From the NCBI GenBank assembly GCA_965279565.1, contig OZ257249.1:3100001-3164000 (forward strand): DNA of 64,000 bases, read 5' to 3'. Positions 25,089 through 33,171 of this stretch are shown here, piece after piece. Position 1 is the first letter of the stretch, and each line of letters starts with the position of its first letter. This DNA is from Tagaea sp965279565. Lineage in GTDB: Bacteria; Pseudomonadota; Alphaproteobacteria; CACIAM-22H2. Made by a program: the position numbers and the translations under genes. The notes under the pieces were generated by a model. The model did no database searches. It was not told the origin of the DNA and was given only the letters and a program-made list of their open reading frames with translations.

Positions 25089-25955
25089 ATGTTCGCGATT
25101 GTTGGCCTGCTGCTGGTTCTGTTCTGCGTGTTCGGCGGCTACATCATCGCCGGCGGCAAGATCGGCATCATTCTCAAGGCGCTCCCGTTCGAATTCCTGA
25201 TCATCGGCGGCTCGGCAGCCGGGTCGTTTCTCGTCGGCAATTCGGGTTCTGTCATCAGCCACGCGCTCAAGGATTTCGGCCGCGTATTCAGCGGGCCTAA
25301 ATACAAGCGCGAGGATTACATCGACCTTCTCTGCCTGATCTTCACGATCCTCAAGCTTGCCCGTTCCAAAGGCACTCTGGCCGTCGAACCGCATATCGAG
25401 AAGCCGGACGAGTCCAACATTTTCATGGCCTACCCGAAGGTGCTGGCCAACAAGTACGCGATCTCGCTGATCTGCGACCACATGCGCATGCTGTCGATGG
25501 GCGTGGAAGATGCCCACCAGCTCGAAGAGATATTCAACAAGGAACTCGAGAAGCACCATCACGAGGTCATGCGCGGCGGCAACGCGCTGGCAACCACGGC
25601 CGATGCGTGCCCCGCGCTCGGCATCGTCGCGGCCGTCATGGGCGTCATCAAGACCATGTCGTCGATCGACCAGCCGCCGATCATCTTGGGCGGTCTGATC
25701 GGTTCGGCACTCGTCGGCACGTTCCTCGGCGTGCTTCTGTCGTACGGCATCATCGGGCCGATGGCCGCCCGCCTGAAGCAGGTCTACGAGGACGAGTTCA
25801 AGTTCTACGAGATCATCCGCGACACGTTCGTCGCGCACCTGCAGGGCAATGCCCCGCAGATTTCGACCGAGATCGGCCGCAAGAGCGTTCCTTCAGAACT
25901 GCAGCCGACCTTCTACGAGCTTGAAGAGGCCATCGCCTCCAAGCCGGCTGCGTGA
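25089..25955 (+). CDS. motA: Flagellar motor stator protein MotA
   Basis: A 288-aa inner-membrane protein with four transmembrane segments: residues about 3-21, 30-50, 175-195 and 205-225. It forms the proton (or sodium) conducting stator with MotB. Segments such as IIAGGKIGIILKALPFEFLI, the cytoplasmic loop with LLCLIFTILKLARSKG, and the ADACPALGIVAAVMGVIKTM helix are characteristic. AAGGAGGGA eight bases before the ATG is a very strong ribosome-binding site. No motB follows; the next gene is a glycosyltransferase whose GTG overlaps the motA stop by four bases. Confidence 0.96.
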   Translation: MFAIVGLLLVLFCVFGGYIIAGGKIGIILKALPFEFLIIGGSAAGSFLVGNSGSVISHALKDFGRVFSGPKYKREDYIDLLCLIFTILKLARSKGTLAVEPHIEKPDESNIFMAYPKVLANKYAISLICDHMRMLSMGVEDAHQLEEIFNKELEKHHHEVMRGGNALATTADACPALGIVAAVMGVIKTMSSIDQPPIILGGLIGSALVGTFLGVLLSYGIIGPMAARLKQVYEDEFKFYEIIRDTFVAHLQGNAPQISTEIGRKSVPSELQPTFYELEEAIASKPAA

Positions 25956-27808
25956 CCGACCAGATTTTCGCGTCCATCGCCGCGATCGCCCGGCATGCCA
26001 ATGCGGGCGCGTGGCGAGAAGCCTTGGCGCACGCCCGCGCTCTCGACCATGAACAGGATGCCGCGTCGCACGCCGACGCGAAGCTCGTCTGTGCGCAGGT
26101 CTACCTTGCCACCGGATTTGTCGACGAGGCACGGCGCACGGCAGCCGAAGCCGTTGCGCTCGCCGACAACCTGCCTGGTCCCTATCTCGTTCGCGCCCGG
26201 GCGGCCGCGACCGTCGGGGACGGCGAGGCGGCGATCGCCGATCTCCAGACCTGCCTGAAGCTGGCACCGGATTCGCTCGAGGCGCGACTGGTGCATGTCG
26301 ATCTGCTGCACCGGCTCGGCCGCTTCGAGGCCGTTGCCGCGTCGCTCGACGAGGCCGAGCGTGCTGGCGTGCGCTCGCCGGAACTGGCCCAGCGCCGGTC
26401 CGTCAATGCGATGGCGTTCGGCGAGATCACGCGGGCCGAGCGCGAGGCCCGCGCGGCGGTCGACGGTGCGGCCGAGCCGGCTCGCGCCCAGCAATTGCTC
26501 GGAACCGTGCTCCTGCAGGAGGGGCGCATCGTCGAAGCGCGCGCCGCGTTCCAGGCAGCCGTCGCGCACGCACCCGATTTCGAGCAGGCCTGGACGGACG
26601 ACCTGTTCGCCGCCAACTACGATCCGGGACTTTCGGCGGAAGCGCTGAAGGAGCTTTACCTCCGGTGGGCTGCGCGGTTCGCGCCGTCGCAGCCGCACCG
26701 CGAGTTTCCGGCGCCGGCCCTGGCTTCGCGCCGCCTGCGCGTGGGCTATGTTTCGCAGGACATGCGCGCGCATTCGCTGCGCCACTTCCTGCGCCCGCTC
26801 GTCGACAATCACGATGCGTTGCGGATCGAGACGTTCGCGTACAGCGCCGCCCCGCAACCCGATGCCGAGACCGGGCGCTTTCGCGGCAGCTTCGCCAATT
26901 GGCGCGACGTCGCGCACAGCGACGACACGCAGCTTGCCGACGCGATCCGTTCGGACGACATCGACGTCCTCGTCGATCTGGGAGGGCACACTGCGGGCAC
27001 GCGCCTGAAGGTGTTCGCGCACCGGCCGGCACCCGCGCAGGTCACGTGGCTCGGCTATGGTGGCACTACCGGCCTGTCCGCGATCGACTGGTATCTCGGC
27101 GACCGGCGGATGCTGCCGCCCGGCGCGGAGGCCGGCCTCGTCGAAGGTGCGTGGCGTCTGCCGCGCGCATGCTTCGCCTACGATCCGCCGGCGGGGATGC
27201 CCGATCCGGGGCCGCTGCCGGCCCGAAAGCGCGGCCATGTGACTTTCGCGAGCTTCTCGCGACTTGTGCGAATCAACGACGGCGTGGTCGAGGCGTGGTC
27301 GCGGATCCTCGCGCGCGTTCCCGGATCGCGCCTGTTCCTCAACGCGATCCCGTTCGTGGACGAGGGGGCCCGCGCACGCATGGCCGCGCGTTTTGCCGCA
27401 CGCGGGATCGACGCGCGCCGGCTCGAGCTACGCTATACGCGCCCGCAACCGGCGACATGGATGGCGTACCGCGAGGTCGACATCGCGCTCGATCCGTTCG
27501 TCCACAATGGCGGCGTCACCAGTTTCGAAGCGCTCTGGATGGGGGCGCCGCTCGTCTCGAAGCGTGATCGGGCCCCGCTTGGCCGTTACGGCGACTGCCT
27601 GCTTGGCGCGCTTTCGATGGACGACTGGTGCTGCGACACGACCGACGCCTATGTCGAGCGGGCCGTCGCCGCGGCGGGCGATCTCGACGCGCTTGCGGCC
27701 GTCCGCGCCGGGCTGCGGCCGCGCATGCGGGAAAGCGAACTGTGTGACGGGAAGGGGCTGGCCCGCGCGATCGAGGCGGCGTTCTTCGAGATGCGCGAGC
27801 GCGTCTAG
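25952..27808 (+). CDS. TPR + OGT/SPINDLY-type glycosyltransferase
   Basis: A 618-aa protein. The first 240 residues are helical repeats (TPR-like: ADAKLVCAQVYLATGFVDEA, AIADLQTCLKLAPDSLEARL). The rest is a GT41-type O-GlcNAc-transferase-like catalytic region, including LRVGYVSQDMRAHS, DDIDVLVDLGGHTAGTRL, PAPAQVTWLGYGGTTG and ALDPFVHNGGVTSFEALWMG. It starts with GTG at 25952 overlapping the motA stop (GTGA), so translation is coupled. In alphaproteobacteria such TPR transferases can glycosylate flagellins (FlmG of Caulobacter is the model), so modification of flagellar protein is the leading inference. Other acceptors are possible. Confidence 0.9.
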   Translation: MTDQIFASIAAIARHANAGAWREALAHARALDHEQDAASHADAKLVCAQVYLATGFVDEARRTAAEAVALADNLPGPYLVRARAAATVGDGEAAIADLQTCLKLAPDSLEARLVHVDLLHRLGRFEAVAASLDEAERAGVRSPELAQRRSVNAMAFGEITRAEREARAAVDGAAEPARAQQLLGTVLLQEGRIVEARAAFQAAVAHAPDFEQAWTDDLFAANYDPGLSAEALKELYLRWAARFAPSQPHREFPAPALASRRLRVGYVSQDMRAHSLRHFLRPLVDNHDALRIETFAYSAAPQPDAETGRFRGSFANWRDVAHSDDTQLADAIRSDDIDVLVDLGGHTAGTRLKVFAHRPAPAQVTWLGYGGTTGLSAIDWYLGDRRMLPPGAEAGLVEGAWRLPRACFAYDPPAGMPDPGPLPARKRGHVTFASFSRLVRINDGVVEAWSRILARVPGSRLFLNAIPFVDEGARARMAARFAARGIDARRLELRYTRPQPATWMAYREVDIALDPFVHNGGVTSFEALWMGAPLVSKRDRAPLGRYGDCLLGALSMDDWCCDTTDAYVERAVAAAGDLDALAAVRAGLRPRMRESELCDGKGLARAIEAAFFEMRERV

Positions 27809-28083
27809 CGCTTGGCGCCGCTGGAATATTTCTTCGCCGCGACCGTCTGGCCGGGCAGCCATTTCTTGACGCTCTGCGGGCGCGCCGGCCGTTTGCCGAC
27901 GGTGGCTTCCTCGAGCTTGTCGGCGAGGCTCTTGTAGTTGTCCATCGTCAGCGCGAGCAGGTCCTTCTCGGCGATCCCCATGGCGATCGCGGAATCGCCC
28001 TTCATCTGCGCCTGGCGCAGCAGATAGACCATCAGCTTGGCCTCGTCGGCCGTGACCTTCAGGGAGTAGACGGGACCGGCCAT
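27805..28083 (-). CDS. Small protein of unknown function
   Basis: A 92-aa protein starting MAGPVYSLKVTADEAKLM. It has a helical core (DEAKLMVYLLRQAQMKG, DLLALTMDNYKSLADKLEEA) and a basic C-terminal tail (KYSSGAKR). No signal peptide or known motif. The ATG at 28083 was chosen over an upstream frame start because the added residues are poorly composed. Its stop overlaps the end of the convergent glycosyltransferase by four bases. It could be co-transcribed with the small gene at 28216-28419. Confidence 0.65.
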   Translation of the reverse strand: MAGPVYSLKVTADEAKLMVYLLRQAQMKGDSAIAMGIAEKDLLALTMDNYKSLADKLEEATVGKRPARPQSVKKWLPGQTVAAKKYSSGAKR

Positions 28084-28215
28084 CGTGGCCTCGCAGGGGC
28101 TGGAGAAGCGACTCGCAGGCAGTGGTCGAATCCTACCACAGCTGCCGAACGCCAGAAGCGCCGCGCCCGAACGGGGCGGCGCCTTCAATTCCGGCAGTTT
28201 GGACGGCTTCGGTCG

Positions 28216-28419
28216 TTAGGCCGAAATATCGACGTTGTTGCCGCGACCGTTGATGGCCGCCAGCGCGTTGCTCGCGATCTGGTTGCCCTGCGACACCTGC
28301 GTCAGCACGCGCTGCTTGGTGCGGTCGGCAAAGTCGGTGGTCACGTCGTTGAACGCTTCCGTCTTCGCGTTCCGGAAGTCGAGGATCGGCTGGGCGGCCG
28401 AAGAGATCGTCAATGCCAT
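28216..28419 (-). CDS. Small protein with possible motility-protein similarity
   Basis: A 67-aa protein starting MALTISSAAQPILDF. It is helical and ends GNNVDISA. That ending is faintly similar to the C-terminus of YjfB-type putative motility proteins, but the match is weak and the assignment is a guess supported only by location near motA. GGAGA precedes the ATG by about seven bases. A good promoter sits just upstream (28452-28480), so this small gene is probably transcribed strongly. Confidence 0.7.
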   Translation of the reverse strand: MALTISSAAQPILDFRNAKTEAFNDVTTDFADRTKQRVLTQVSQGNQIASNALAAINGRGNNVDISA

Positions 28420-28451
28420 CGGGATTCTCCGAGGTTCAGTTCAATCCGACA

Positions 28452-28480
28452 ATTATAGTAAAAGAAATGTTAATCGTAAA
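28452..28480 (-). promoter_or_regulatory. Housekeeping-type promoter for the 67-aa gene
   Basis: On the minus strand: -10 TATAAT (28457-28452), a 17-base spacer, and -35 TTTACG (28480-28475). The -10 is a perfect consensus and the -35 matches TTGACA at most positions. The predicted start near 28445 gives a 5' leader of about 26 bases to the ATG at 28419. Confidence 0.7.
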
Positions 28481-28603
28481 GCTTCGCCATTTAAGGCACC
28501 TATGATCGAGAATTATCGAGCTGTCATAGGAGCTTGAGCGGCAGAACTTCATGTGGATCGCCGGCGGTGTATCCTAGGGGTGGATTCTCGGGGAATTGGG
28601 CGA

Positions 28604-29752
28604 ATGGCGATCGGACTTACCACGCAGCGCGCGCGTCCGGGCGTTTTCGGGCGCCTCCGGGAGGTGCCGTGGCTGCTCGTGCTGCTGATCGTCCTCCTCA
28701 CGTCTGTAAGCTGCGCGATGCTCTATTCGGCGGCCGGCGGCGACTGGGAGCCGTGGGCCCAGCGCCAGGCGGTGTTCGTGGGCATCGGCTTGGCGATGAT
28801 GCTGGCCGCCGCCCTCGTCGACATCCGCGACTGGTTCCGCTTCGCCTATGTGGTCTACGCGTTCGGCGTGCTGCTGCTGGTCGGCGTGGAGATCGCCGGC
28901 GTGGTGGGAATGGGTGCGAAGCGCTGGCTTGACCTCGGCATCGTGCGCGTGCAGCCGTCGGAGTTCGTCAAGATCGGCGTCGTGCTCGTCGTGGCGCGCT
29001 ATTTCCACAGCATGTCGCAGGAACGGATGGCCAATCCGCTGTTCCTCGTCTGGCCGGCCGCTCTTGTGCTGGTCCCGGCGGTCCTCGTCCTGGTCCAGCC
29101 CAAGCTCGGCTCGGCGCTGCTGATCGCCTTCACCGGGCTGGTCGTGTTCTTCGCGGCGGGCGTGCGGTTGTGGAAGTTCGTGCTGCTCGGCGCGTGCGTG
29201 GCGGGCGCCGTGCCGGTCGCGTGGAGCTTCCTGCACGATTACCAGAAGCGTCGCGTGCTGACCTTCGTCAATCCCGAGAGCGATCCGCTCGGGGCCGGCT
29301 ACCACATCATCCAGTCGCGCATCGCGCTGGGTTCGGGCGGCATCTGGGGCAAGGGCTTCGCGCAGGGTTCGCAGAGCCAGCTGCAGTTCCTGCCCGAGAA
29401 GCAGACCGATTTCATCTTCGCGGTCCTCGCCGAGGAATTCGGCCTCGTCGGGTCGATGTCGCTGCTGGGCGTCTATGCGGTGATCCTCGTCTTCCTGCTG
29501 GCGATCGCGGCGCGCGCGCGCAGCGTGTTCGCGCGGCTGCTGGCGATCGGCGTGGCGGCGATGTTCTTCGCCAACGTCTTCGTCAATGTCGCGATGGTGG
29601 CGGGGCTGCTGCCGGTCGTGGGCGAACCGCTGCCGCTGCTGTCGCTGGGCGGCTCGGCGATGATCGCGAGCCTGATCGCGATGGGCCTGGCGATGAGCTG
29701 CTTCGTGGGCCGCGACCGGACGATCTCGCGCTCGGGCGAGGACGCGGCCTAG
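28604..29752 (+). CDS. rodA: Rod shape-determining peptidoglycan polymerase RodA
   Basis: A 382-aa SEDS-family glycosyltransferase of the elongasome that polymerises lipid II with PBP2. It has ten membrane segments. Characteristic parts are GAKRWLDLGIVRVQPSEFVK (SEDS signature), VQPKLGSALL, GSQSQLQFLPEKQTDFIFAV and the closing LLPVVGEPLPLLSLGGS. GXXQPSEFxK favours RodA over FtsW. The ATG at 28604 was chosen over the frame start at 28553 because the extra residues are hydrophilic. No mreBCD or pbpA is nearby. It is converging on, and overlaps by four bases, the FkbM gene. Confidence 0.93.
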   Translation: MAIGLTTQRARPGVFGRLREVPWLLVLLIVLLTSVSCAMLYSAAGGDWEPWAQRQAVFVGIGLAMMLAAALVDIRDWFRFAYVVYAFGVLLLVGVEIAGVVGMGAKRWLDLGIVRVQPSEFVKIGVVLVVARYFHSMSQERMANPLFLVWPAALVLVPAVLVLVQPKLGSALLIAFTGLVVFFAAGVRLWKFVLLGACVAGAVPVAWSFLHDYQKRRVLTFVNPESDPLGAGYHIIQSRIALGSGGIWGKGFAQGSQSQLQFLPEKQTDFIFAVLAEEFGLVGSMSLLGVYAVILVFLLAIAARARSVFARLLAIGVAAMFFANVFVNVAMVAGLLPVVGEPLPLLSLGGSAMIASLIAMGLAMSCFVGRDRTISRSGEDAA

Positions 29753-31026
29753 CCGTAGAGCTGCGGCTGGCGCCAGAACAAGGCGTTGAGATTCGAAGGC
29801 CCCGCGTCGATCAACAGAGGATGCGGTCCGCCCGCGGCCTTGCGCCCGACGGCGAGGCGATAGAGATGGAGCCGGCGCAAGGTCGCCGGCGTGGCGAGGC
29901 CCGCGGCGATGACCGCTTCGAGTGCGGCTTCGCGCCCGTCTGCAGGTGCGAACAGCGACGAGGGTGCCGCCAGTTCGTGGAAGGCCTCCAGCACGAGCGC
30001 GCAGAGCCACGCCTGCGGGCCGTTCGGCGACGCGCGCCCGGCATAGCGTTCGAGCGGGCACAGGAACGGCTCGTCGGGGACCGCGAGCGTGCCGGCGAGG
30101 GCGGCCGGCACGTGCGGGGCCAGAAGCTGCGAGGCGCGTTGCTTGCGGCCGAGATCGGCGGACAAGCGCGCGAGCGACAGGTCGCGGGCGAGAGAAGGCT
30201 GCATCGCTTCGTGCTTCGCGTGCGCGCCGAGCAGTTCGTCGTATCGTGCGCCGCCGAGCAGACCCGCCGCCGCGAGCTTCGCCACGCGCGACGGCTTGGC
30301 GACGAAGGCGTTGAGCTGGTCGGGCGAGTCCGGACCGTCGCCCATCGGCACCAGCGCGTTGAGGGCGGGGACCAGCCTGTAGCGCGCATAGCCTTGCGCC
30401 TCGAGTATCTGGAGTGCCGCGAAGTCGTAGGCGTTGCCGTCGCGGATCTCGACCATCACCAGCGGATCGCCGGCCTCGAAAAGGCGCGCGGCACCGCGGA
30501 TCGCGCTGACCTCCGCACCCTCGACGTCGATCTTCACGAAGTCGATGGCCGGCACGTAGGCCGGCGGCAGCAGGTCGTCGAGCCGGCGGACCGGCACGCG
30601 AAGGCCGCCGCCGGCACCGATGCGCGCGCCTTCGTGGAACTGGTGGCCGCCGAACTCGACCTCGCCCGTGGTGTCGCCGAGCGCGATCTCGAACACCGTG
30701 AGTTGCACACCGGGCATCGCGGCGGCCGAGCGGCGCAGTTTGTCGGCGAGTGCGGGCTGGGGCTCGAAGGCGAGGGTGGCGACGCGCGCGGCGGCGAGCG
30801 TGGCCGCGTAGAAGCCGAGATTGGCGCCGATATCGAGCGCCATGCGCAGGTGCGGGGCCAGCGCGCGCACGAAGGGCGCTTCGTCCTCGAACCAGTCTTC
30901 CTGCTCGAGGAAGACGAAGCTCGAGATGCCGCCGATGTCGGCCGGCACGACGAGCCGGACGTTTCCGGCAAGCGAGAGCAGCCATTCGTCGGGGTGCAGA
31001 TCGACCATGCGCGAGTAGACCGACAT
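29749..31026 (-). CDS. FkbM-family SAM methyltransferase
   Basis: A 425-aa protein. The N-terminal half is a methyltransferase domain with SAM-binding ALDIGANLGFYAATLA (about residues 60-76), EPQP, and DFVKIDVEGAE near residue 160, the FkbM signature. The C-terminal ~180 residues are an Ala/Leu-rich helical extension without a recognised domain. Family members usually O-methylate sugars or polyketides. The acceptor is unknown. ATG at 31026 lies 39 bases from the divergent ankyrin gene. The much longer open frame upstream runs antisense to the ankyrin gene and is excluded. Confidence 0.85.
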   Translation of the reverse strand: MSVYSRMVDLHPDEWLLSLAGNVRLVVPADIGGISSFVFLEQEDWFEDEAPFVRALAPHLRMALDIGANLGFYAATLAAARVATLAFEPQPALADKLRRSAAAMPGVQLTVFEIALGDTTGEVEFGGHQFHEGARIGAGGGLRVPVRRLDDLLPPAYVPAIDFVKIDVEGAEVSAIRGAARLFEAGDPLVMVEIRDGNAYDFAALQILEAQGYARYRLVPALNALVPMGDGPDSPDQLNAFVAKPSRVAKLAAAGLLGGARYDELLGAHAKHEAMQPSLARDLSLARLSADLGRKQRASQLLAPHVPAALAGTLAVPDEPFLCPLERYAGRASPNGPQAWLCALVLEAFHELAAPSSLFAPADGREAALEAVIAAGLATPATLRRLHLYRLAVGRKAAGGPHPLLIDAGPSNLNALFWRQPQLYG

Positions 31027-31065
31027 AAGGCGATTCGGCGCAAGGGGAGGTGCTATCCTGCGCGC

Positions 31066-31734
31066 ATGGATCGTCGGCGATTCCTTCTGGCGGTCGGGTT
31101 CGGGAGTATCGGCGCAATGGCCGCGGCACAGGATCGAAGCGCCCTCGACCGCGATCTTCTCGCTGCCGCCGCAAGCGGCGACGTGGCCGCCTGCACGCGG
31201 CTGCTCGCGCTCGGTGCCGCGATCGACGCGCGTGACGCGGGCGGGCGCACGGCACTGCTGCTCGCCACGCATGCCGACCACGTGGCGGCGGCGCGCGTGC
31301 TGATCGAAGCGGGGGCCGACGTCAACGCGAAGGATTCGATTTCCGACAGCCCCTATCTCTATGCCGGGGCCGAGGGCCGCAACGAGATCCTGAAGCTGAC
31401 GCTCGCTGCAGGGGCGGACCTGCGTTCGGTCAACCGCTATGGCGGCACGGCGCTGATCCCGGCGGCACACCACGGCCATGTCGAGACGGTGCGCATCCTT
31501 CTCGGCACGGCGATCGACATCGACCACGTGAACCGGCTGGGCTGGACGGCGCTGCTCGAAGCCGTCATCCTCGGCGACGGCGGGGCGGCGTACACCGAGA
31601 TCGTGCGGCTGCTCGTCGACAAGGGGGCAAACCCCGAAATCGCCGACCGCGACGGGACCACGCCGCTCGAACACGCGAAGCGGCGCGGGTTCGGCGCGAT
31701 GGCGCGGATCATTGAGGGAGCGAAGGCCAGATGA
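31066..31734 (+). CDS. Ankyrin-repeat protein, probably exported
   Basis: A 222-aa protein. The first 20 residues (MDRRRFLLAVGFGSIGAMAA) form a twin-arginine-like or Sec signal (RRRFL then a hydrophobic core). Ankyrin repeats follow at about residues 40-220: GRTALLLATHADHVAAARVLIEAGADVNAKD, then GTALIPAAHHGHVETVRILL, GWTALLEAV and GTTPLEHAKRRG. Ankyrin repeats bind proteins. It is coupled to the VOC gene through an ATGA overlap. Confidence 0.9.
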   Translation: MDRRRFLLAVGFGSIGAMAAAQDRSALDRDLLAAAASGDVAACTRLLALGAAIDARDAGGRTALLLATHADHVAAARVLIEAGADVNAKDSISDSPYLYAGAEGRNEILKLTLAAGADLRSVNRYGGTALIPAAHHGHVETVRILLGTAIDIDHVNRLGWTALLEAVILGDGGAAYTEIVRLLVDKGANPEIADRDGTTPLEHAKRRGFGAMARIIEGAKAR

Positions 31735-32117
31735 AACTCACCGGCATGAACCACTTCACGATCCTCGCCCGCGACATCGACGAGACGCGCCGCTTCTACG
31801 CCGACATCCTTGGCCTCGAGGAAGGCTACCGGCCCGACATGGGCTTTCCCGGCATCTGGTTCTATGTCGGCGAGCAGTGGGTGCTGCATGTCGTCGCCGG
31901 CCGGAAGATGCCGAGCCCGCCGGCCGGCGTCATCGACCACATGGCCTTCAGCGCCACCGGCCTCGGCGCCACGCTGGAGAAGCTGAAGGCAAATGGTATT
32001 GACTATCGCCTGTCGCGCCAGGTCGGCACGCGCGTGTGGCAGATCTTCTTCGACGATCCGAACGGTGCCAAGGTCGAGCTGGATTTCGACCCGGAAGAAA
32101 TCGCGCCGACCGCGTGA
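31731..32117 (+). CDS. VOC-family (glyoxalase/dioxygenase-like) protein
   Basis: A 128-aa single vicinal-oxygen-chelate domain. The first strand has MNHFTILARDIDETRRFY with a His candidate, VIDHMAF provides a second, and KVELDFDPEE near the end carries the metal-binding Glu. This is the pattern of type I glyoxalases or extradiol dioxygenases. The substrate cannot be assigned. The ATG overlaps the ankyrin stop as ATGA, so the two are co-translated. It ends at the start of a 173-base convergent intergenic region. Confidence 0.88.
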   Translation: MKLTGMNHFTILARDIDETRRFYADILGLEEGYRPDMGFPGIWFYVGEQWVLHVVAGRKMPSPPAGVIDHMAFSATGLGATLEKLKANGIDYRLSRQVGTRVWQIFFDDPNGAKVELDFDPEEIAPTA

Positions 32118-32132
32118 ACCGCAAGAACAATG

Positions 32133-32188
32133 GGTTACGACAGGTTACGGTAACGCATTTATCCCTTTGAAAACGAACGAAGGTAACC
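32133..32188. repeat. GGTTACG direct repeats and inverted copy in convergent spacer
   Basis: GGTTACG occurs twice (32133-32139, 32143-32149) ten bases apart. The second copy opens the 11-bp palindrome GTTACGGTAAC (32144-32154). An inverted GGTAACC lies at 32182-32188. These lie between two convergent genes, where no promoter is needed. Confidence 0.5.
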
Positions 32189-32290
32189 TCCGCGCGTTTT
32201 TCACTGTATTCCCGTATTCACTTGTCAAAGAGCACGGCGGTACTGGCATCGAAGCTAGCACGGCACGTGCAGGTTGTCACGAAAATAAAC

Positions 32291-33121
32291 CTATAAATTC
32301 TGCGGCCGGCGTGCGACCGCTTCGATCGTCGAAAGGCGGCCATCGTCGAGGCTGCGGAAGACGTTGTCCTGATAGGTCCACATCCGTTCGCCCATCAGCA
32401 CGTGCGTGAACAGCGCCGGCCGGCCGTTGGCCTCCATCTTCGCGCGCATCGCGGCCAGCGTATCGCGCGTGTGCGCGGTCGTGTCGGCGAGCGACACCAC
32501 GTCGAAGCCGGCGGCCGCCAGATCGCGGCGCGTGTCGTCGGCTGTCGAAAGGAAGCTCGATCCGGCGTCGGCGGCCCATGGCGTGGGATAGTGCGGCTCA
32601 CCCGCCGGGCCTGCGCCGAGATTGGAAAGAGCCAGGACGCCGCCGGGCTTCAGCACGCGCAGCGCCTCGCGGTACATGGCCGGCTTGTCGGCGATGTTCA
32701 TCGCGACATTCTGGGAGTAAGCCCGGTCGAACGTCGCATCGGCGAAGGGCAGGGCGAGCGCGTCGCCGGCACGGATATCGACGCGGTCGGATTGGCCGGT
32801 CGCCTCGCACAGTGCGCGTCCCGCAGCGGCGAATTCCGGCACCAGGTCGACGCCGGCCACGCGGCAGCCGGCGGCCTTCGCGATCCAGCGCGCCGGCCCG
32901 CCGATCCCGCAGCCGATGTCGAGCACGTGGTCGCCGGGCAGGGGGGCGAGCAGGGCCAGCATCTCGCGCGTGGCGACGACGCCGCGATTGTGGAAATGGT
33001 CGAGCGGGGCCAGCGCTTCGGGCGTCACGGGCGCGTCGGCGCCCTTCGCGGCGCGCAGGGCCGTCAGCAGGCGTGCCGCGATGCCGTCGCTGGCATAGTG
33101 GGATTCGATGCGGTCGATCAT
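32291..33121 (-). CDS. SAM-dependent methyltransferase (class I)
   Basis: A 276-aa enzyme. SAM-binding motif I is VLDIGCGIGGPARWIAK (about residues 66-82), followed by VAGVDL (motif II), DALALPFADATFD (motif III) and VLKPGG. It resembles gamma-tocopherol/sarcosine-type or UbiE/COQ5-like small-molecule methyltransferases, but the substrate is unknown. The ATG at 33121 lies 50 bases after the stop of the histidine kinase, so both may be in one transcript. The same frame continues upstream inside the kinase antisense frame and is excluded. Confidence 0.88.
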   Translation of the reverse strand: MIDRIESHYASDGIAARLLTALRAAKGADAPVTPEALAPLDHFHNRGVVATREMLALLAPLPGDHVLDIGCGIGGPARWIAKAAGCRVAGVDLVPEFAAAGRALCEATGQSDRVDIRAGDALALPFADATFDRAYSQNVAMNIADKPAMYREALRVLKPGGVLALSNLGAGPAGEPHYPTPWAADAGSSFLSTADDTRRDLAAAGFDVVSLADTTAHTRDTLAAMRAKMEANGRPALFTHVLMGERMWTYQDNVFRSLDDGRLSTIEAVARRPQNL

Positions 33122-33171
33122 GCCAGACACTGAACCACGGGCGACGTGCGGTGGCCAGCGGCCGCGGGGAT

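Noticed and set aside
28574..31255. Very long minus-strand frame across rodA, FkbM and the ankyrin gene
   Set aside because: Composition is Arg/Ala-rich and it lies antisense or out of frame to well-supported genes. It is an artefact of high G+C.
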